The notes under the pieces were generated by a model. That model saw only the letters and a list, made by a program, of their open reading frames with translations. It did not search any database and was not told the origin of the DNA. A DNA stretch of 64,000 nt from Paenibacillus humicola (GTDB lineage: Bacteria > Bacillota > Bacilli > Paenibacillales > Paenibacillaceae), in NCBI RefSeq assembly GCF_028826105.1, contig NZ_JAQGPL010000001.1:4924501-4988500 (forward strand). Reading direction: 5' to 3'. Position numbers and translations under genes: made by a program. Below, piece by piece: positions 16,556 through 25,130 of the stretch (its first letter is position 1; each line of letters begins with the position of its first letter).

Positions 16556-17334
16556 GTCTGTCCGGCAAAATCGCCGTCGTTACCGGCGCCGGCACCGGAA
16601 TCGGCAAAGGCGTTGCGATCGAGCTCGCCAGACGCGGCGCGAAGGTCGCCGTCTCCTACAATTCGAGCGACGCGGGAGCCAAGGATACGCAGGAGCAAAT
16701 CGCCGGGCTCGGCGGGGAATCGATGATCGTCAAAGCGAACGCGGCGCATAAAGCGGAGATCGATGCGATGGTATCGGAGGTTGCGGCGCGTTACGGCGGT
16801 ATCGATATTCTCGTCAACAACGCCGCCCTGCAGCTCAACCAAAATTTCGATTACGACGACGAGACGTACGACCGGCTGATGCACATCAACCTGAAAGGCT
16901 ATTGGCAGTGCATGCAGGCCGTCGTCCCTTACATGAAAGCGAAAGGCTCCGGGCGGATCGTCAACATTTCGTCCGTTCACGGCAAACGGCCGACCGATTT
17001 CGATACCGTCTATGCGATGACCAAGGGGGGCATCAAAATGCTCGCCCGCGAAGCCGCGATCGAGCTGGCGAAATACGGCATCACGGTCAATACGATCGAG
17101 CCGGGGGCCGTCCATGTCGACAATAAAGGCACGAAGGAAACGAGGCCGTTCGTACCCGAGGAGTACGCGGAACGGGCGAAGCTGCTGCGGCGCGACATCA
17201 GGCGGAAGTTCCCGATGGGCCGCGTCGGAATGCCCGCGGACGTCGCCGGCATGGTCTGTTATATCGCCTCGGACGAATCGGAATTTATGAACGGAGCATC
17301 GACCCGGCTGGACGGCGCCAGCATGCTGCTGTAA
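16552..17334 (+). CDS. SDR-family oxidoreductase (glucose/hexonate dehydrogenase-like)
   Basis: A 260-residue classical SDR with an intact cofactor motif TGAGTGIGKG near residue 11, NNA near 90 and catalytic Ser, Tyr and Lys in NISSVHGKRP and VYAMTKGG. It closely resembles enzymes oxidising sugars or sugar acids with NAD(P). ATG 16552 overlaps the upstream SDR stop (ATGA) and GGAGGTG lies 6 bases ahead. Its position before an enolase-superfamily dehydratase suggests it oxidises a sugar to the lactone or acid, or a hydroxyl of the 2-keto-3-deoxy acid, but which step is inference. Confidence 0.92.
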   Translation: MSLSGKIAVVTGAGTGIGKGVAIELARRGAKVAVSYNSSDAGAKDTQEQIAGLGGESMIVKANAAHKAEIDAMVSEVAARYGGIDILVNNAALQLNQNFDYDDETYDRLMHINLKGYWQCMQAVVPYMKAKGSGRIVNISSVHGKRPTDFDTVYAMTKGGIKMLAREAAIELAKYGITVNTIEPGAVHVDNKGTKETRPFVPEEYAERAKLLRRDIRRKFPMGRVGMPADVAGMVCYIASDESEFMNGASTRLDGASMLL

Positions 17335-17369
17335 GTCGTGCGCTCAATAAAGACAAAAGGAGTCCAACC

Positions 17370-18758
17370 ATGCCCAATCAAGAAACGTATGAAAGCACGT
17401 TAGCCCATGTCAATACCCATTCCAGCCCCTCCGAGCTGCGCATTACGGACATCCGTTTTGCCGATATCGCCGGCGCGCCCATGCACTGCAGCCTGATCAA
17501 GGTGTATACGAATCAGGGCCTGGTCGGGTTCGGCGAGGTGCGCGACGGCGCGGACAAAACCTACGCCCTTATGCTGAAGAGCCGTCTGCTCGGCGAGAAT
17601 CCGTGCCAGATCGACAAGCTGTTCCGGCGCATCAAGCAGTTCGGCAGCCATGCCCGCCAGGGCGGCGGCGTCAGCGGGCTTGAGATCGCGCTGTGGGATT
17701 TGGCGGGCAAAGCGTACGGCATCCCGATTTATCAGATGCTCGGCGGCAAATTCCGCGACAGCATCCGGATGTACTGCGATACCGACGTCCGCGGCAAGGA
17801 TACGGGGACGGCGATGGGCGTCGCCCTGAAGGAGCGGATGGAGAAAGGCTATACGTTCCTGAAAATGGACCTCGGCATCAACCAGATCATCCGCGAGCCC
17901 GGCACGTTAAGCGCTCCGCTTGGCTTCCTGGAGGAAATGAGAGCGCTGTCGAAGGCGTGGCTTGAAGGCCGGCAGAGCGGCAAGCTGTCGGCGGCCGAGC
18001 TGCGCAGCGCCCGCAGCCGCATGTATGACATCCACAATATCGCCCATCCGTTCACGGGCATCCACGTGACGGAGAAAGGGCTCGATATGCTGGAGCAGTA
18101 CGTCGCGGACGTGCGCGCCGTCATCGGCTACGAAGTGCCGCTCGCGATCGACCATTTCGGCCACATCGGCGTGGAGGACTGCATCAAGCTGGGACGCCGC
18201 GTCGATAAGTTTAACCTGGCGTGGATGGAAGATATGGTGCCGTGGCAGTACACCGACCAGTATGTCCGGCTGTCCCGCGCGGTATCGACGCCGATCTGTA
18301 CCGGCGAGGACATTTACTTGAAAGAAAATTTCCGGCCCCTGCTTGAAGCCGGCGGCGTCTCCGTCATTCACCCGGACGTGCTCAGCACGGGCGGCATCCT
18401 GGAGACGAAGAAAATCGGCGACATGGCCCAGGAGCACGGCGTCGCGATGGCGATCCATATGGCGGAAAGCCCGATCGCCTGCCTGGCGGCCGTTCATGCC
18501 GCGGCCGCGACGGAAAATTTTCTCGCGCTCGAGTTCCATTCCGTCGACGTCGACTGGTGGGACGACATCGTAATCAGCAAGCTGCCGAAGCCGCTGGTCA
18601 ATAACGGCTTTATCACCGTGCCCGACGCGCCGGGCCTCGGCATCGAGGATCTGAACGACGAAGTGATCGCTCAGCACCTGCACCCGCAAATTCCGGGCAT
18701 GTGGGAAGCGACCGACAGCTGGAACGATTATTTCGGCAACGACCGGCAGTGGAGTTAA
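17370..18758 (+). CDS. Enolase-superfamily sugar-acid dehydratase (mandelate racemase/MLE type)
   Basis: A 462-residue enzyme of the mandelate racemase / muconate-lactonizing group. The magnesium ligands are Asp261 in PLAIDHFGHIG, Glu287 in AWMEDMVPW and Glu313 in CTGEDIYL. The general-base pair is His363 in AIHMAESP with Asp336 in IHPDVLST. These fit the gluconate/mannonate/galactonate dehydratase group, which turns aldonates into 2-keto-3-deoxy acids. It is longer than most (about 400) because of an insertion around residues 175-240. ATG 17370 follows AAAAGGAG. It lies 35 bases after the second SDR and before the RraA-like gene, forming one operon. Confidence 0.88.
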   Translation: MPNQETYESTLAHVNTHSSPSELRITDIRFADIAGAPMHCSLIKVYTNQGLVGFGEVRDGADKTYALMLKSRLLGENPCQIDKLFRRIKQFGSHARQGGGVSGLEIALWDLAGKAYGIPIYQMLGGKFRDSIRMYCDTDVRGKDTGTAMGVALKERMEKGYTFLKMDLGINQIIREPGTLSAPLGFLEEMRALSKAWLEGRQSGKLSAAELRSARSRMYDIHNIAHPFTGIHVTEKGLDMLEQYVADVRAVIGYEVPLAIDHFGHIGVEDCIKLGRRVDKFNLAWMEDMVPWQYTDQYVRLSRAVSTPICTGEDIYLKENFRPLLEAGGVSVIHPDVLSTGGILETKKIGDMAQEHGVAMAIHMAESPIACLAAVHAAAATENFLALEFHSVDVDWWDDIVISKLPKPLVNNGFITVPDAPGLGIEDLNDEVIAQHLHPQIPGMWEATDSWNDYFGNDRQWS

Positions 18759-18793
18759 CGTTAAATCAGGATGAAAAGAGAGGTGCTCGAACC

Positions 18794-19699
18794 ATGAAGT
18801 TCGACAATGCGGAAGATATCGTACAATTAACACCGCTGTGGGAAGGCGAGCGTTTTCCGAACGGCCGGCCCAAAGTATCCGACGACGTCCTGCGGCGCAT
18901 GCGCAAAATCACGCTGGAGGAAGCGTGGGGTCCGCTCTGGCACCGGGGTTACACGAACCAGTTCGAGGGCGATTTCAAAATCGTTCACCCGGGCAAAATG
19001 ATGGTCGGCCGGGCGGTCACCGCCGTTATGGTGCCGAAGCGCCCGGACCTGCACGAAACGCTGCTTCAATACGGCCACGAAGAGGAAGGCCGCCGTGGCT
19101 TCTTCAACCAGTGGGTCATCGACTCGCTCGGCGAGGACGACGTCGTCGTCGTCGACATGTACGATAAAATCTATCAGGGCACCTATGTCGGCGGCAACCT
19201 GTCCACGGCGATCTCCACCCGCACGAAGCGCGGCGGGGCGGTTATCTGGGGCGGCATCCGCGACAACCAGCAGGTCATGCAGATCGAGAACATCAACGTC
19301 TTTTTCCGCGGCAGCGACCCGACGGCGATCGCCGACTGCACGATGATCGGCATGAACGTGCCGACCCGCATCGGCCGGGCCGTCTGCCTGCCGGGCGACG
19401 TGGTGCTCGGCACCCCTTCAGGCGTCATCTTCATCCCGCCGCACCTTGCGGAGCTGACCGTCGTGCAGGCGGAGAAATCGCAGGTGCGCGACATCTTCGG
19501 CTTTATCCGCCTGAAAGGAGGCGTCTATACGACGGCGCAGATCGACGCCTCGTGGACCGTCCCGCTCTGGCAGGACTTCGTCGACTGGTTCAACAGCTCG
19601 GCGGAGGCGGCGGAATACCGCCATTTGAACTGGGACCGCGAGCTCGAAGAAGCGCGAAAAGCGGCGGACAAAGGCCCGTCGAACGACGTGCGGCTGTAG
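18794..19699 (+). CDS. RraA-fold protein (HMG/CHA aldolase-like), extended
   Basis: A 301-residue protein whose middle (about residues 60-235) matches the RraA / demethylmenaquinone methyltransferase-like fold, including GGNLSTAISTRTKRGGAVIW and GGIRDNQQV, the conserved G-G-x-R-D. Members act as aldolases or decarboxylases on 4-hydroxy-2-oxoacids. RraA itself is about 160 residues; here about 55 residues precede and 60 follow the core. It is last in the SDR-SDR-dehydratase operon, so a cleavage step on the 2-keto-3-deoxy or diketo acid is the natural guess. ATG 18794 follows AGAGAGGTG by 8 bases. A 14-bp terminator follows. Confidence 0.82.
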   Translation: MKFDNAEDIVQLTPLWEGERFPNGRPKVSDDVLRRMRKITLEEAWGPLWHRGYTNQFEGDFKIVHPGKMMVGRAVTAVMVPKRPDLHETLLQYGHEEEGRRGFFNQWVIDSLGEDDVVVVDMYDKIYQGTYVGGNLSTAISTRTKRGGAVIWGGIRDNQQVMQIENINVFFRGSDPTAIADCTMIGMNVPTRIGRAVCLPGDVVLGTPSGVIFIPPHLAELTVVQAEKSQVRDIFGFIRLKGGVYTTAQIDASWTVPLWQDFVDWFNSSAEAAEYRHLNWDRELEEARKAADKGPSNDVRL

Positions 19700-19720
19700 G
19701 ACGCAGAGCGCTGTCAGCGG

Positions 19721-19760
19721 CAGACCGGGACATGGAAATCATGTTCCGGTCTGTTTGTGT
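19721..19760 (+). terminator. Intrinsic terminator of the SDR-dehydratase-RraA-like operon
   Basis: CAGACCGGGACATG (19721-19734) pairs with CATGTTCCGGTCTG (19740-19753) through 14 bp with one G-U, loop GAAAT, followed by TTTGTGTT. It begins 21 bases past the RraA-like stop. Confidence 0.82.
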
Positions 19761-19890
19761 TGGAGAAATTTATAATGTCCGGTGAATTGAAAACGTGTAC
19801 AATAAGGCATGAAGCGTTTCCGCTTGGCAGGATATTGAAGCGGAACGGTAACGATTTCACCCTGAAGCTGGGGAATGAGGAGGTTTTTCC

Positions 19891-20679
19891 GTGTCTATTC
19901 TGCTTTGGCCGGACGGAGCGCCGCTGGCAAAAGGAAGCGAGCCGGCCGACTGCCCGGCCATTACGCCTTTTCTGCTCGAAAACAGCGAGCGCCCCGCGCC
20001 GTGCATGCTGATCTGCCCCGGTGGCGGGTACCAGTCGATATCGGTATCGGAAGGCGAGCCGATCGCCGCCTGGCTGAACGGGCTCGGCATCGCGGCCGTC
20101 GTGCTGAAATACCGGGTTGCGCCGTATCACCATCCCTGTCCGTTAATGGACGTGACGCGGGCGATGCGCCTGATCCGGCACCATGCCGGGGAGTGGAATA
20201 TCGATCCCGAGCGCATCGGGGTGATCGGCTTTTCCTCCGGGGGTCATGTCGCCTCGACGATCGGCACGCATTACGACCTCGGCGATCCTGAAGCCGAAGA
20301 CCCGATCGAACGGCACAGCTCGAGGCCCAGCCTGATGGTGCTTGCTTATCCGCGGATTACGATGATTCATTATCCGCATCCGTACCACGCGAACCTGCTC
20401 GGGGACGATCCGACGGAGGAGCTGAAGTCCTTCCTGTCCAACGAACGGCACGTCACGCCGGACACGCCGCCCGTTTTCATGTGGATTACCGGCGACGATC
20501 AAAACGTCCATACCGGCCATCTCCTCCTGTTCGCCTCCGCGCTCACGGAGCACAAGGTGCCTTACGAAATGTACATTTTCGAAAGCGGCGGCCACGGTCT
20601 TGGGCTTGCCCGCAATCATCCGACCATTCGTCACTGGCCGGAGCTGTGCGGGATTTGGCTGAAAAAGCACGGGTTTTAA
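19891..20679 (+). CDS. Alpha/beta hydrolase, acetyl-esterase type
   Basis: A 262-residue cytosolic esterase/lipase-fold protein (BD-FAE / endo-xylanase-associated acetyl esterase group). The oxyanion motif is CPGGGYQSIS near residue 43, the nucleophile is in IGVIGFSSGGHVAS near residue 117, the acid is probably in WITGDDQNVH near 205 and the His in SGGHGLGLA near 237. GTG 19891 follows GAGGAGG by 8 bases. It is separated from the preceding operon by a terminator but lies on the same strand, so a role in de-acetylating plant polysaccharide fragments is plausible. A strong bidirectional terminator follows. Confidence 0.85.
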   Translation: MSILLWPDGAPLAKGSEPADCPAITPFLLENSERPAPCMLICPGGGYQSISVSEGEPIAAWLNGLGIAAVVLKYRVAPYHHPCPLMDVTRAMRLIRHHAGEWNIDPERIGVIGFSSGGHVASTIGTHYDLGDPEAEDPIERHSSRPSLMVLAYPRITMIHYPHPYHANLLGDDPTEELKSFLSNERHVTPDTPPVFMWITGDDQNVHTGHLLLFASALTEHKVPYEMYIFESGGHGLGLARNHPTIRHWPELCGIWLKKHGF

Positions 20680-20768
20680 AGTCCAAAGCCGAAATTGGTA
20701 CGCAGACGGTCTGCGCTTGCCGGGACAAGCTCGAACGGGTTGTTGGAGGTTTCTCGCACCGCCTTCAA

Positions 20769-20809
20769 AAGACAGCAGGCCAGCCGAACGCCGGCTGGCC
20801 TGCTGTCTT
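20769..20809. terminator. Strong bidirectional terminator, 17-bp perfect stem
   Basis: AAGACAGCAGGCCAGCC (20769-20785) pairs without mismatch with 20793-20809 around a 7-nt loop. It lies between the convergent esterase and acyl-CoA ligase genes, with ATTCTC after it on the plus strand and TTTGAAGG on the minus. Confidence 0.85.
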
Positions 20810-20914
20810 ATTCTCAAACCGGAAGCCGCAGCGGACCCGCCGGTCTGCGCTGGATCAACCTTCTCCAGATGCCCCCTCGCCGCCAGTCCGACCGCCGCAA
20901 GGGCGATTCGCGTC

Positions 20915-22576
20915 TCACGCCTTCTCCAACAGCCCCTGCTTTTGGTCTTCGACCGCCAAGGCTCTTACCTCAAAATGCTTCTTTTTCCCTGTTGCGGTAT
21001 AAGGCAGCTCGTCGATAAACCGGTAAAAGCGCGGCCGCTTATAATTGGCCAGCATCGGATGGTTCGTGCAGTATTGGCTCAGCTCCCGGGCCGTAAGCGA
21101 AGGATCGGCCTTGATGACATAAGCCGTCACCGCTTCGCCGCGAAGCTCGTCGGGCACGCCGACGACGACTGTTTCCTTGACCTTCGGATGCTGGTTCAAA
21201 ATTTCCTCGATTTGCACCGGATGGATATTTTCGCCCGAAGACACGATCATATCGTTTTTACGGCCCACGACGGTGACATATTCGTTCTCGTCCCATGTGC
21301 CCATGTCCCCGATATAGATCCACCCTTTATAGAAAACCTTCCGGCTTTCGGCCTCGTTGTTGACGTACGTATAAGTGGTTTTGGCCGGCGCCCGGACAAT
21401 GATTTCCCCGACCTCCCTGCCGTCCCGGGCCGCAAAATCGTTCGGCTCCGCTCTGCGGTCGGGATACACCTTCACCACGGCTACCTCGTCGTCCGTGCAG
21501 GAACGCCCGGCCGAGCCGGCCATTTCCGGCAGATCGTAGGGGCGAAGGAACGTGTTCCAGAACGCCTCCGTCGTCCCGTATCCATTGAAAATGTTCGGCG
21601 TCAGCGTCTCCTGGTATTGGATGCAGTCCTCCCGCTCAAGCGGCGCGCCCATCGTGACGATCCCCTTTAACGAGGACAGATCGGCCGGATTTTTCAGCTG
21701 GGCGCCGTGCAGCATTTTGAGCATCGGCGGGGCGCCGATCAGGAACGTCAGGCTGTACTGCCGGACATAATCAAGCGTTATCCGCGGGTTGAAATGCCGA
21801 AGAATGACGACTTCTCCCCCGACGTACAGCGTCGGATTGGGGCCGCCGGAATACAGCCCTCCGCGATGGAACCACGGGCTCATATTCATCGTTTTATCGA
21901 TCGGGCTGAGCGGAAAATGCATCGCCACGTCGTGCGCCGACAGCACGTCGTTGATATTGTTCAGCGGAACGCCCTTCGGTCTTCCCGTCGTGCCGGACGT
22001 GTACAGCCGGGTCGTTTCGTCGTAAATATGGCGGGGACGCTCGATCTCCGGCTCGTCCTCCAAATGATTTTTCACATAATCGCTGTAGGTCAAATTCTCC
22101 GGACTCGCCTTAAGACTGCCGGTGATATCGACCATGACGACCCGCTTCGGCCGGTGGCTCGCCATGGCGAGCGCCTGCTCCGCCGTTTCGCGGATTTCCG
22201 CATCGTAGATGAACACGGCCGGCTTGCTGTCGTCGAGGATAAAAGCCGTTTCGCCGGGCGACAGCCGGAAATTGATCGGACAGGTGATCGCTCCGATTTT
22301 CTGAGGCGCCAAATAACTGAAAATAAATTCGGCGGAATTGAGCAGCTGGTACATGACGACATCGTTCCTGCCGACGCGGTCTTCCAGCAGCGCATGAGCC
22401 AGCCGGTTGACCTCCCGGTTCAGCTCCCGGTACGTCCAGGTCCGCCCGCGCTGCGGACAGGTGACGGCGGGACGTCCGCCGAACCGGCGCACATTGCGCA
22501 AAAAACCGTTGATATACGTATAGCCGTACTCGAATGTATCCTGAAACATACTCGCATCGTAGGTATAAGCGTTCAT
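20915..22576 (-). CDS. AMP-dependent acyl-CoA synthetase/ligase
   Basis: A 553-residue adenylate-forming enzyme. The phosphate-binding loop is LYTSGTTGRPKGVP near residue 195, the A5-type motif FNGYGTTEAFW near 320, the hinge region GRKNDMIVSSGENIHPVQIE near 445 and the C-terminal catalytic Lys in TATGKKKH near 530. This is the pattern of fatty- or aryl-acyl-CoA ligases. The start is taken at ATG 22576, 9 bases after GAAAGG; the ATG three codons upstream abuts that site. It is the last gene of a three-gene operon after a ketoacyl synthase (26-base gap) and a thioesterase. The acid it activates is unknown. Confidence 0.9.
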   Translation of the reverse strand: MNAYTYDASMFQDTFEYGYTYINGFLRNVRRFGGRPAVTCPQRGRTWTYRELNREVNRLAHALLEDRVGRNDVVMYQLLNSAEFIFSYLAPQKIGAITCPINFRLSPGETAFILDDSKPAVFIYDAEIRETAEQALAMASHRPKRVVMVDITGSLKASPENLTYSDYVKNHLEDEPEIERPRHIYDETTRLYTSGTTGRPKGVPLNNINDVLSAHDVAMHFPLSPIDKTMNMSPWFHRGGLYSGGPNPTLYVGGEVVILRHFNPRITLDYVRQYSLTFLIGAPPMLKMLHGAQLKNPADLSSLKGIVTMGAPLEREDCIQYQETLTPNIFNGYGTTEAFWNTFLRPYDLPEMAGSAGRSCTDDEVAVVKVYPDRRAEPNDFAARDGREVGEIIVRAPAKTTYTYVNNEAESRKVFYKGWIYIGDMGTWDENEYVTVVGRKNDMIVSSGENIHPVQIEEILNQHPKVKETVVVGVPDELRGEAVTAYVIKADPSLTARELSQYCTNHPMLANYKRPRFYRFIDELPYTATGKKKHFEVRALAVEDQKQGLLEKA

Positions 22577-22601
22577 CGCGCCCATCCTTTCGCATAATTG
22601 G

Positions 22602-23840
22602 TTAAAAGCCGCCGTACCGCCCGGCGATCAGGGAAGCGTTCTGGCCGCCGAACCCGAACGAATTGGACATCGCCGCCTTCGCTTCGGTCTGTCTAGCCCG
22701 GTTCGGCACGTAGTCGAGATCGCATTCGGGGTCCGGATGCTCGTAGTTGATCGTCGGCGGGAGCACGCCTTCCCGGACCGCCTGGATGCAGGCGATCAGC
22801 TCCGTAATACCGCCGGCGCCCATTAAATGGCCGGTCGCTCCTTTGGTCGAGCTGACCGGAATGCTTCGGACCGAATCGCCGAAAACCGTCTTGAGCGCCT
22901 TCGTTTCAATCCGGTCGCCGATCGGCGTCGACGTGCCGTGCGCATTGATATAGCCGATATCGGAAGGCGCGAGTCCAGCCCTCTCCAACGCCTGCCGGAT
23001 ACAGTATACTTCGCCGCGCCCTTCCGGCTCCGGCGAGGTGACGTGGTAGGCGTCCGTGCAGCTGGCGTATCCGAGCAGCTCGGCCTTGATATCGGCCCCC
23101 CGCCCTTCGGCGCCGCGCAGCGTTTCCAGGACGACCGCGCCTCCCCCTTCGCCCATCACGAAGCCGTCCCGCTGCAGATCGAACGGCCGGCTCGCTCCGG
23201 CCGGATCGTCATTGCGCATGGACAACGCCCGGGCAGAAGCGAGACCGGCAGCCATAAGGCCGGTCAGAATCGACTCGGCGCCGACCGCGACGACCGCGTC
23301 GGCTTGTCCCGTTGCGAGCAGCATGGCGGCGAGCCCGACGGCATCCGCTCCGGAGGAGCATGCGGTGCCGACCGTCAGACTCGGCCCTGTAAACCGGTGG
23401 GCCATGGCGATATGAGCCGCGGCGATATTGCCCAGTATTTTAGGCACCAGATGCGGACTGACCCGAAAGCTGCCGCTGCTTGTAATCTGCTCCTGCGCAT
23501 CGGCGGCCGAGGAAATTCCCCCTAGCGCGGTTCCCAGCACGATGCCGACGCGTTCCGGCTCCGCCTGCAGGTTGCTGTCCGCCAGCGCTTCCGCCGCGGC
23601 GGCCAAAGCAAACTGCATGAAAATGTCGGTTTGGCCGACGAGTTTTTTGGGCAGAAAGTCGGCCGGGTGAAAATGTTTCACCTCCGCCGCGATTTTGACC
23701 GGAAGCCCTTCCGGATCAAAACGGGAGATCGTCGAGACGCCGCCTCTGCCTTCCAGCAAATTTACCCAGTAGGACCTGACGCCGATCCCGATCGGGGTGA
23801 CGGCTCCCATTCCCGTAATTGCGATTCGCTCTCCAAACAT
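22602..23840 (-). CDS. Beta-ketoacyl-ACP synthase II-like (FabF-type)
   Basis: A 412-residue condensing enzyme with the full Cys-His-His triad: Cys161 in VGTACSSG, His301 in NAHGTSTP and His338 in KGATGHLMGAGG, plus the C-terminal SNSFGFGGQNASL. FabF elongates acyl-ACP with malonyl-ACP. No acyl carrier protein, malonyltransferase or ketoreductase is nearby, and the operon instead has a thioesterase before and an acyl-CoA ligase after. It is therefore probably a specialised synthase, not the housekeeping one. ATG 23840 has GGGGGAA about 9 bases ahead; ATG 23858 is an alternative without a site. Confidence 0.9.
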   Translation of the reverse strand: MFGERIAITGMGAVTPIGIGVRSYWVNLLEGRGGVSTISRFDPEGLPVKIAAEVKHFHPADFLPKKLVGQTDIFMQFALAAAAEALADSNLQAEPERVGIVLGTALGGISSAADAQEQITSSGSFRVSPHLVPKILGNIAAAHIAMAHRFTGPSLTVGTACSSGADAVGLAAMLLATGQADAVVAVGAESILTGLMAAGLASARALSMRNDDPAGASRPFDLQRDGFVMGEGGGAVVLETLRGAEGRGADIKAELLGYASCTDAYHVTSPEPEGRGEVYCIRQALERAGLAPSDIGYINAHGTSTPIGDRIETKALKTVFGDSVRSIPVSSTKGATGHLMGAGGITELIACIQAVREGVLPPTINYEHPDPECDLDYVPNRARQTEAKAAMSNSFGFGGQNASLIAGRYGGF

Positions 23841-23874
23841 GTTCGGCGCTTCCCCCATTATTTGCGGATCCGGT

Positions 23875-24315
23875 TCAGCTTTGAAATACAGCCCATGTGT
23901 CCGTCAGCTGCCGCCACAATTCCGGAAACCTTTTTTTCAAATTAAAAGCATTGCCTTCATGATCCGTGCAGGCGTGCGTCGTCCTGCCCTCCGCGGCAAG
24001 CTCGCCGTCCGCTTTGAATATCCGGTAAACGAACGTCATCCGGGTACGCGTCAGCTCCGCAAGCGTCGTGCGCACCGCAAGCTTGTCGTCGGGCCTGACC
24101 ATTTTCTTATACTGGCATTCCGCAGTCAGGCAGACGAGCGAGATGCCTTGGCTGTGGAAGGTGTCCATATACGGGAAACGATAGCAGGCAAGGAAGTGCA
24201 TACGCGCGTTCGTAAACCAGTCGAACGTTCTCGCGTAATACGAGATGCCCGCCGCATCGCAATCCCCCCAGGTTACAGTCATGTCCATCTCCGTTTCGGG
24301 ATATAAGCCCTGCAA
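23875..24315 (-). CDS. Acyl-CoA thioesterase, 4HBT hotdog fold
   Basis: A 146-residue hotdog-fold thioesterase of the 4-hydroxybenzoyl-CoA / YbgC group. The active-site stretch is TWGDCDAAGISYYARTFDWF near residues 14-33, where the Asp and following helix match the 4HBT signature. The family hydrolyses acyl- or aryl-CoA or ACP thioesters. A TTG start at 24315 is supported by AAGGAGGGGG 8 bases ahead and by the frame; there is no ATG upstream in frame. It is first in the operon and stops 34 bases before the ketoacyl synthase ATG. It may release the product of that synthase. Confidence 0.88.
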   Translation of the reverse strand: MQGLYPETEMDMTVTWGDCDAAGISYYARTFDWFTNARMHFLACYRFPYMDTFHSQGISLVCLTAECQYKKMVRPDDKLAVRTTLAELTRTRMTFVYRIFKADGELAAEGRTTHACTDHEGNAFNLKKRFPELWRQLTDTWAVFQS

Positions 24316-24655
24316 AATCCGTTCCCCCTCCTTTCTTCTTTCGATTATATAGCTACTAAATACGTATAAGTGTAATTATACACCCGAGAACGAAAATTTA
24401 AAGACGATCGCCTGCAAGTCGAAAAATGACGCCGAGCCGCCAATACTCCGTTCTTCATCCCCCGCTTTTTCGGCAAAGCGCCATGAGACGCAGCTGCAAA
24501 CGCGAAATAGCGATGGATCGGATCCACCGCTTTGCTGGTTTGCTTAAATAATCTCCCTTCATGACAAAAATCGAGCCTCGGATCGTTCCGGCCAGTTTAA
24601 ACTGTCTGGCAAACGTAAACAGCGTTTGAACGGAAATCGAGCCGCAGAACCTGCT
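24316..24655. other. Intergenic region upstream of the acyl operon
   Basis: 340 bases without a supported gene between the thioesterase start and the ArsR gene. Close to the thioesterase is an AT-rich block with a minus-strand TATAAT (about 24342-24347) and an imperfect palindrome centred on TACGTA near 24361, a possible promoter/operator. A perfect 12-bp palindrome CAGTTTAAACTG lies at 24593-24604. I could not assign either to a known regulator. Confidence 0.35.
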
Positions 24656-24988
24656 TTATTCCTGCTCCTCCCTCAAAAACTGATCCAGGCGAGCCATATT
24701 TTGTTTCCAAAATTTCTCGTAATACGACAGCCAATCCTGGAGCTCCTTCAGCGGGGCGGGATTAAGCCGGTTTCGCGTCTCCCGGCCCACTTTGCGCTCG
24801 GTCACGAGTCCGGCTTCCTTTAAAATCGTCAAATGCTTGGAAACCGCCGCGCGGCCCATTGAAAAATGAACCGTCAACCGATTGAGCGGCAGCTCATCCG
24901 CATCCGCCAGCAGACGAATGAGCCGGCGCCTGGTGGGATCGGCCACGGCATAATAAACATCCCGCGTATGTTCGACTGCGCTCATCAT
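24656..24988 (-). CDS. ArsR/SmtB-family transcriptional regulator
   Basis: A 110-residue winged-helix repressor. The HTH is LPLNRLTVHFSMGRAAVSKHL (shown here in part; residues about 33-53), followed by the wing KVGRETRNRLNP and a C-terminal helix WLSYYEKFWKQNMARL. No metal-binding Cys cluster is visible. It belongs to the subgroup that usually sits next to an SRPBCC (AHSA1) gene. ATG 24988 follows GAGGAG by 7 bases; a GTG and another ATG adjoin. It is divergent from the truncated SRPBCC gene, whose promoter contains two copies of a GATACC/GGTATC palindrome, its probable operator. Confidence 0.9.
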   Translation of the reverse strand: MMSAVEHTRDVYYAVADPTRRRLIRLLADADELPLNRLTVHFSMGRAAVSKHLTILKEAGLVTERKVGRETRNRLNPAPLKELQDWLSYYEKFWKQNMARLDQFLREEQE

Positions 24989-25130
24989 CACCCGCTCCTC
25001 GCATAAATGAAACTACACCCAATGGTGCCTTGATTATAGGACGCCATATAGAATCCCGTCAATAGGATTCTCCGCCTTCCTTCCTTAGCTTAGTTAACCG
25101 ACGGCTCTCATACGAAGAAAAAAACTCCCG

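Noticed and set aside
20915..24315. Calling the acyl operon a polyketide gene cluster
   Set aside because: There is one condensing enzyme and no carrier, acyltransferase or tailoring gene, so the cluster label is not supported.
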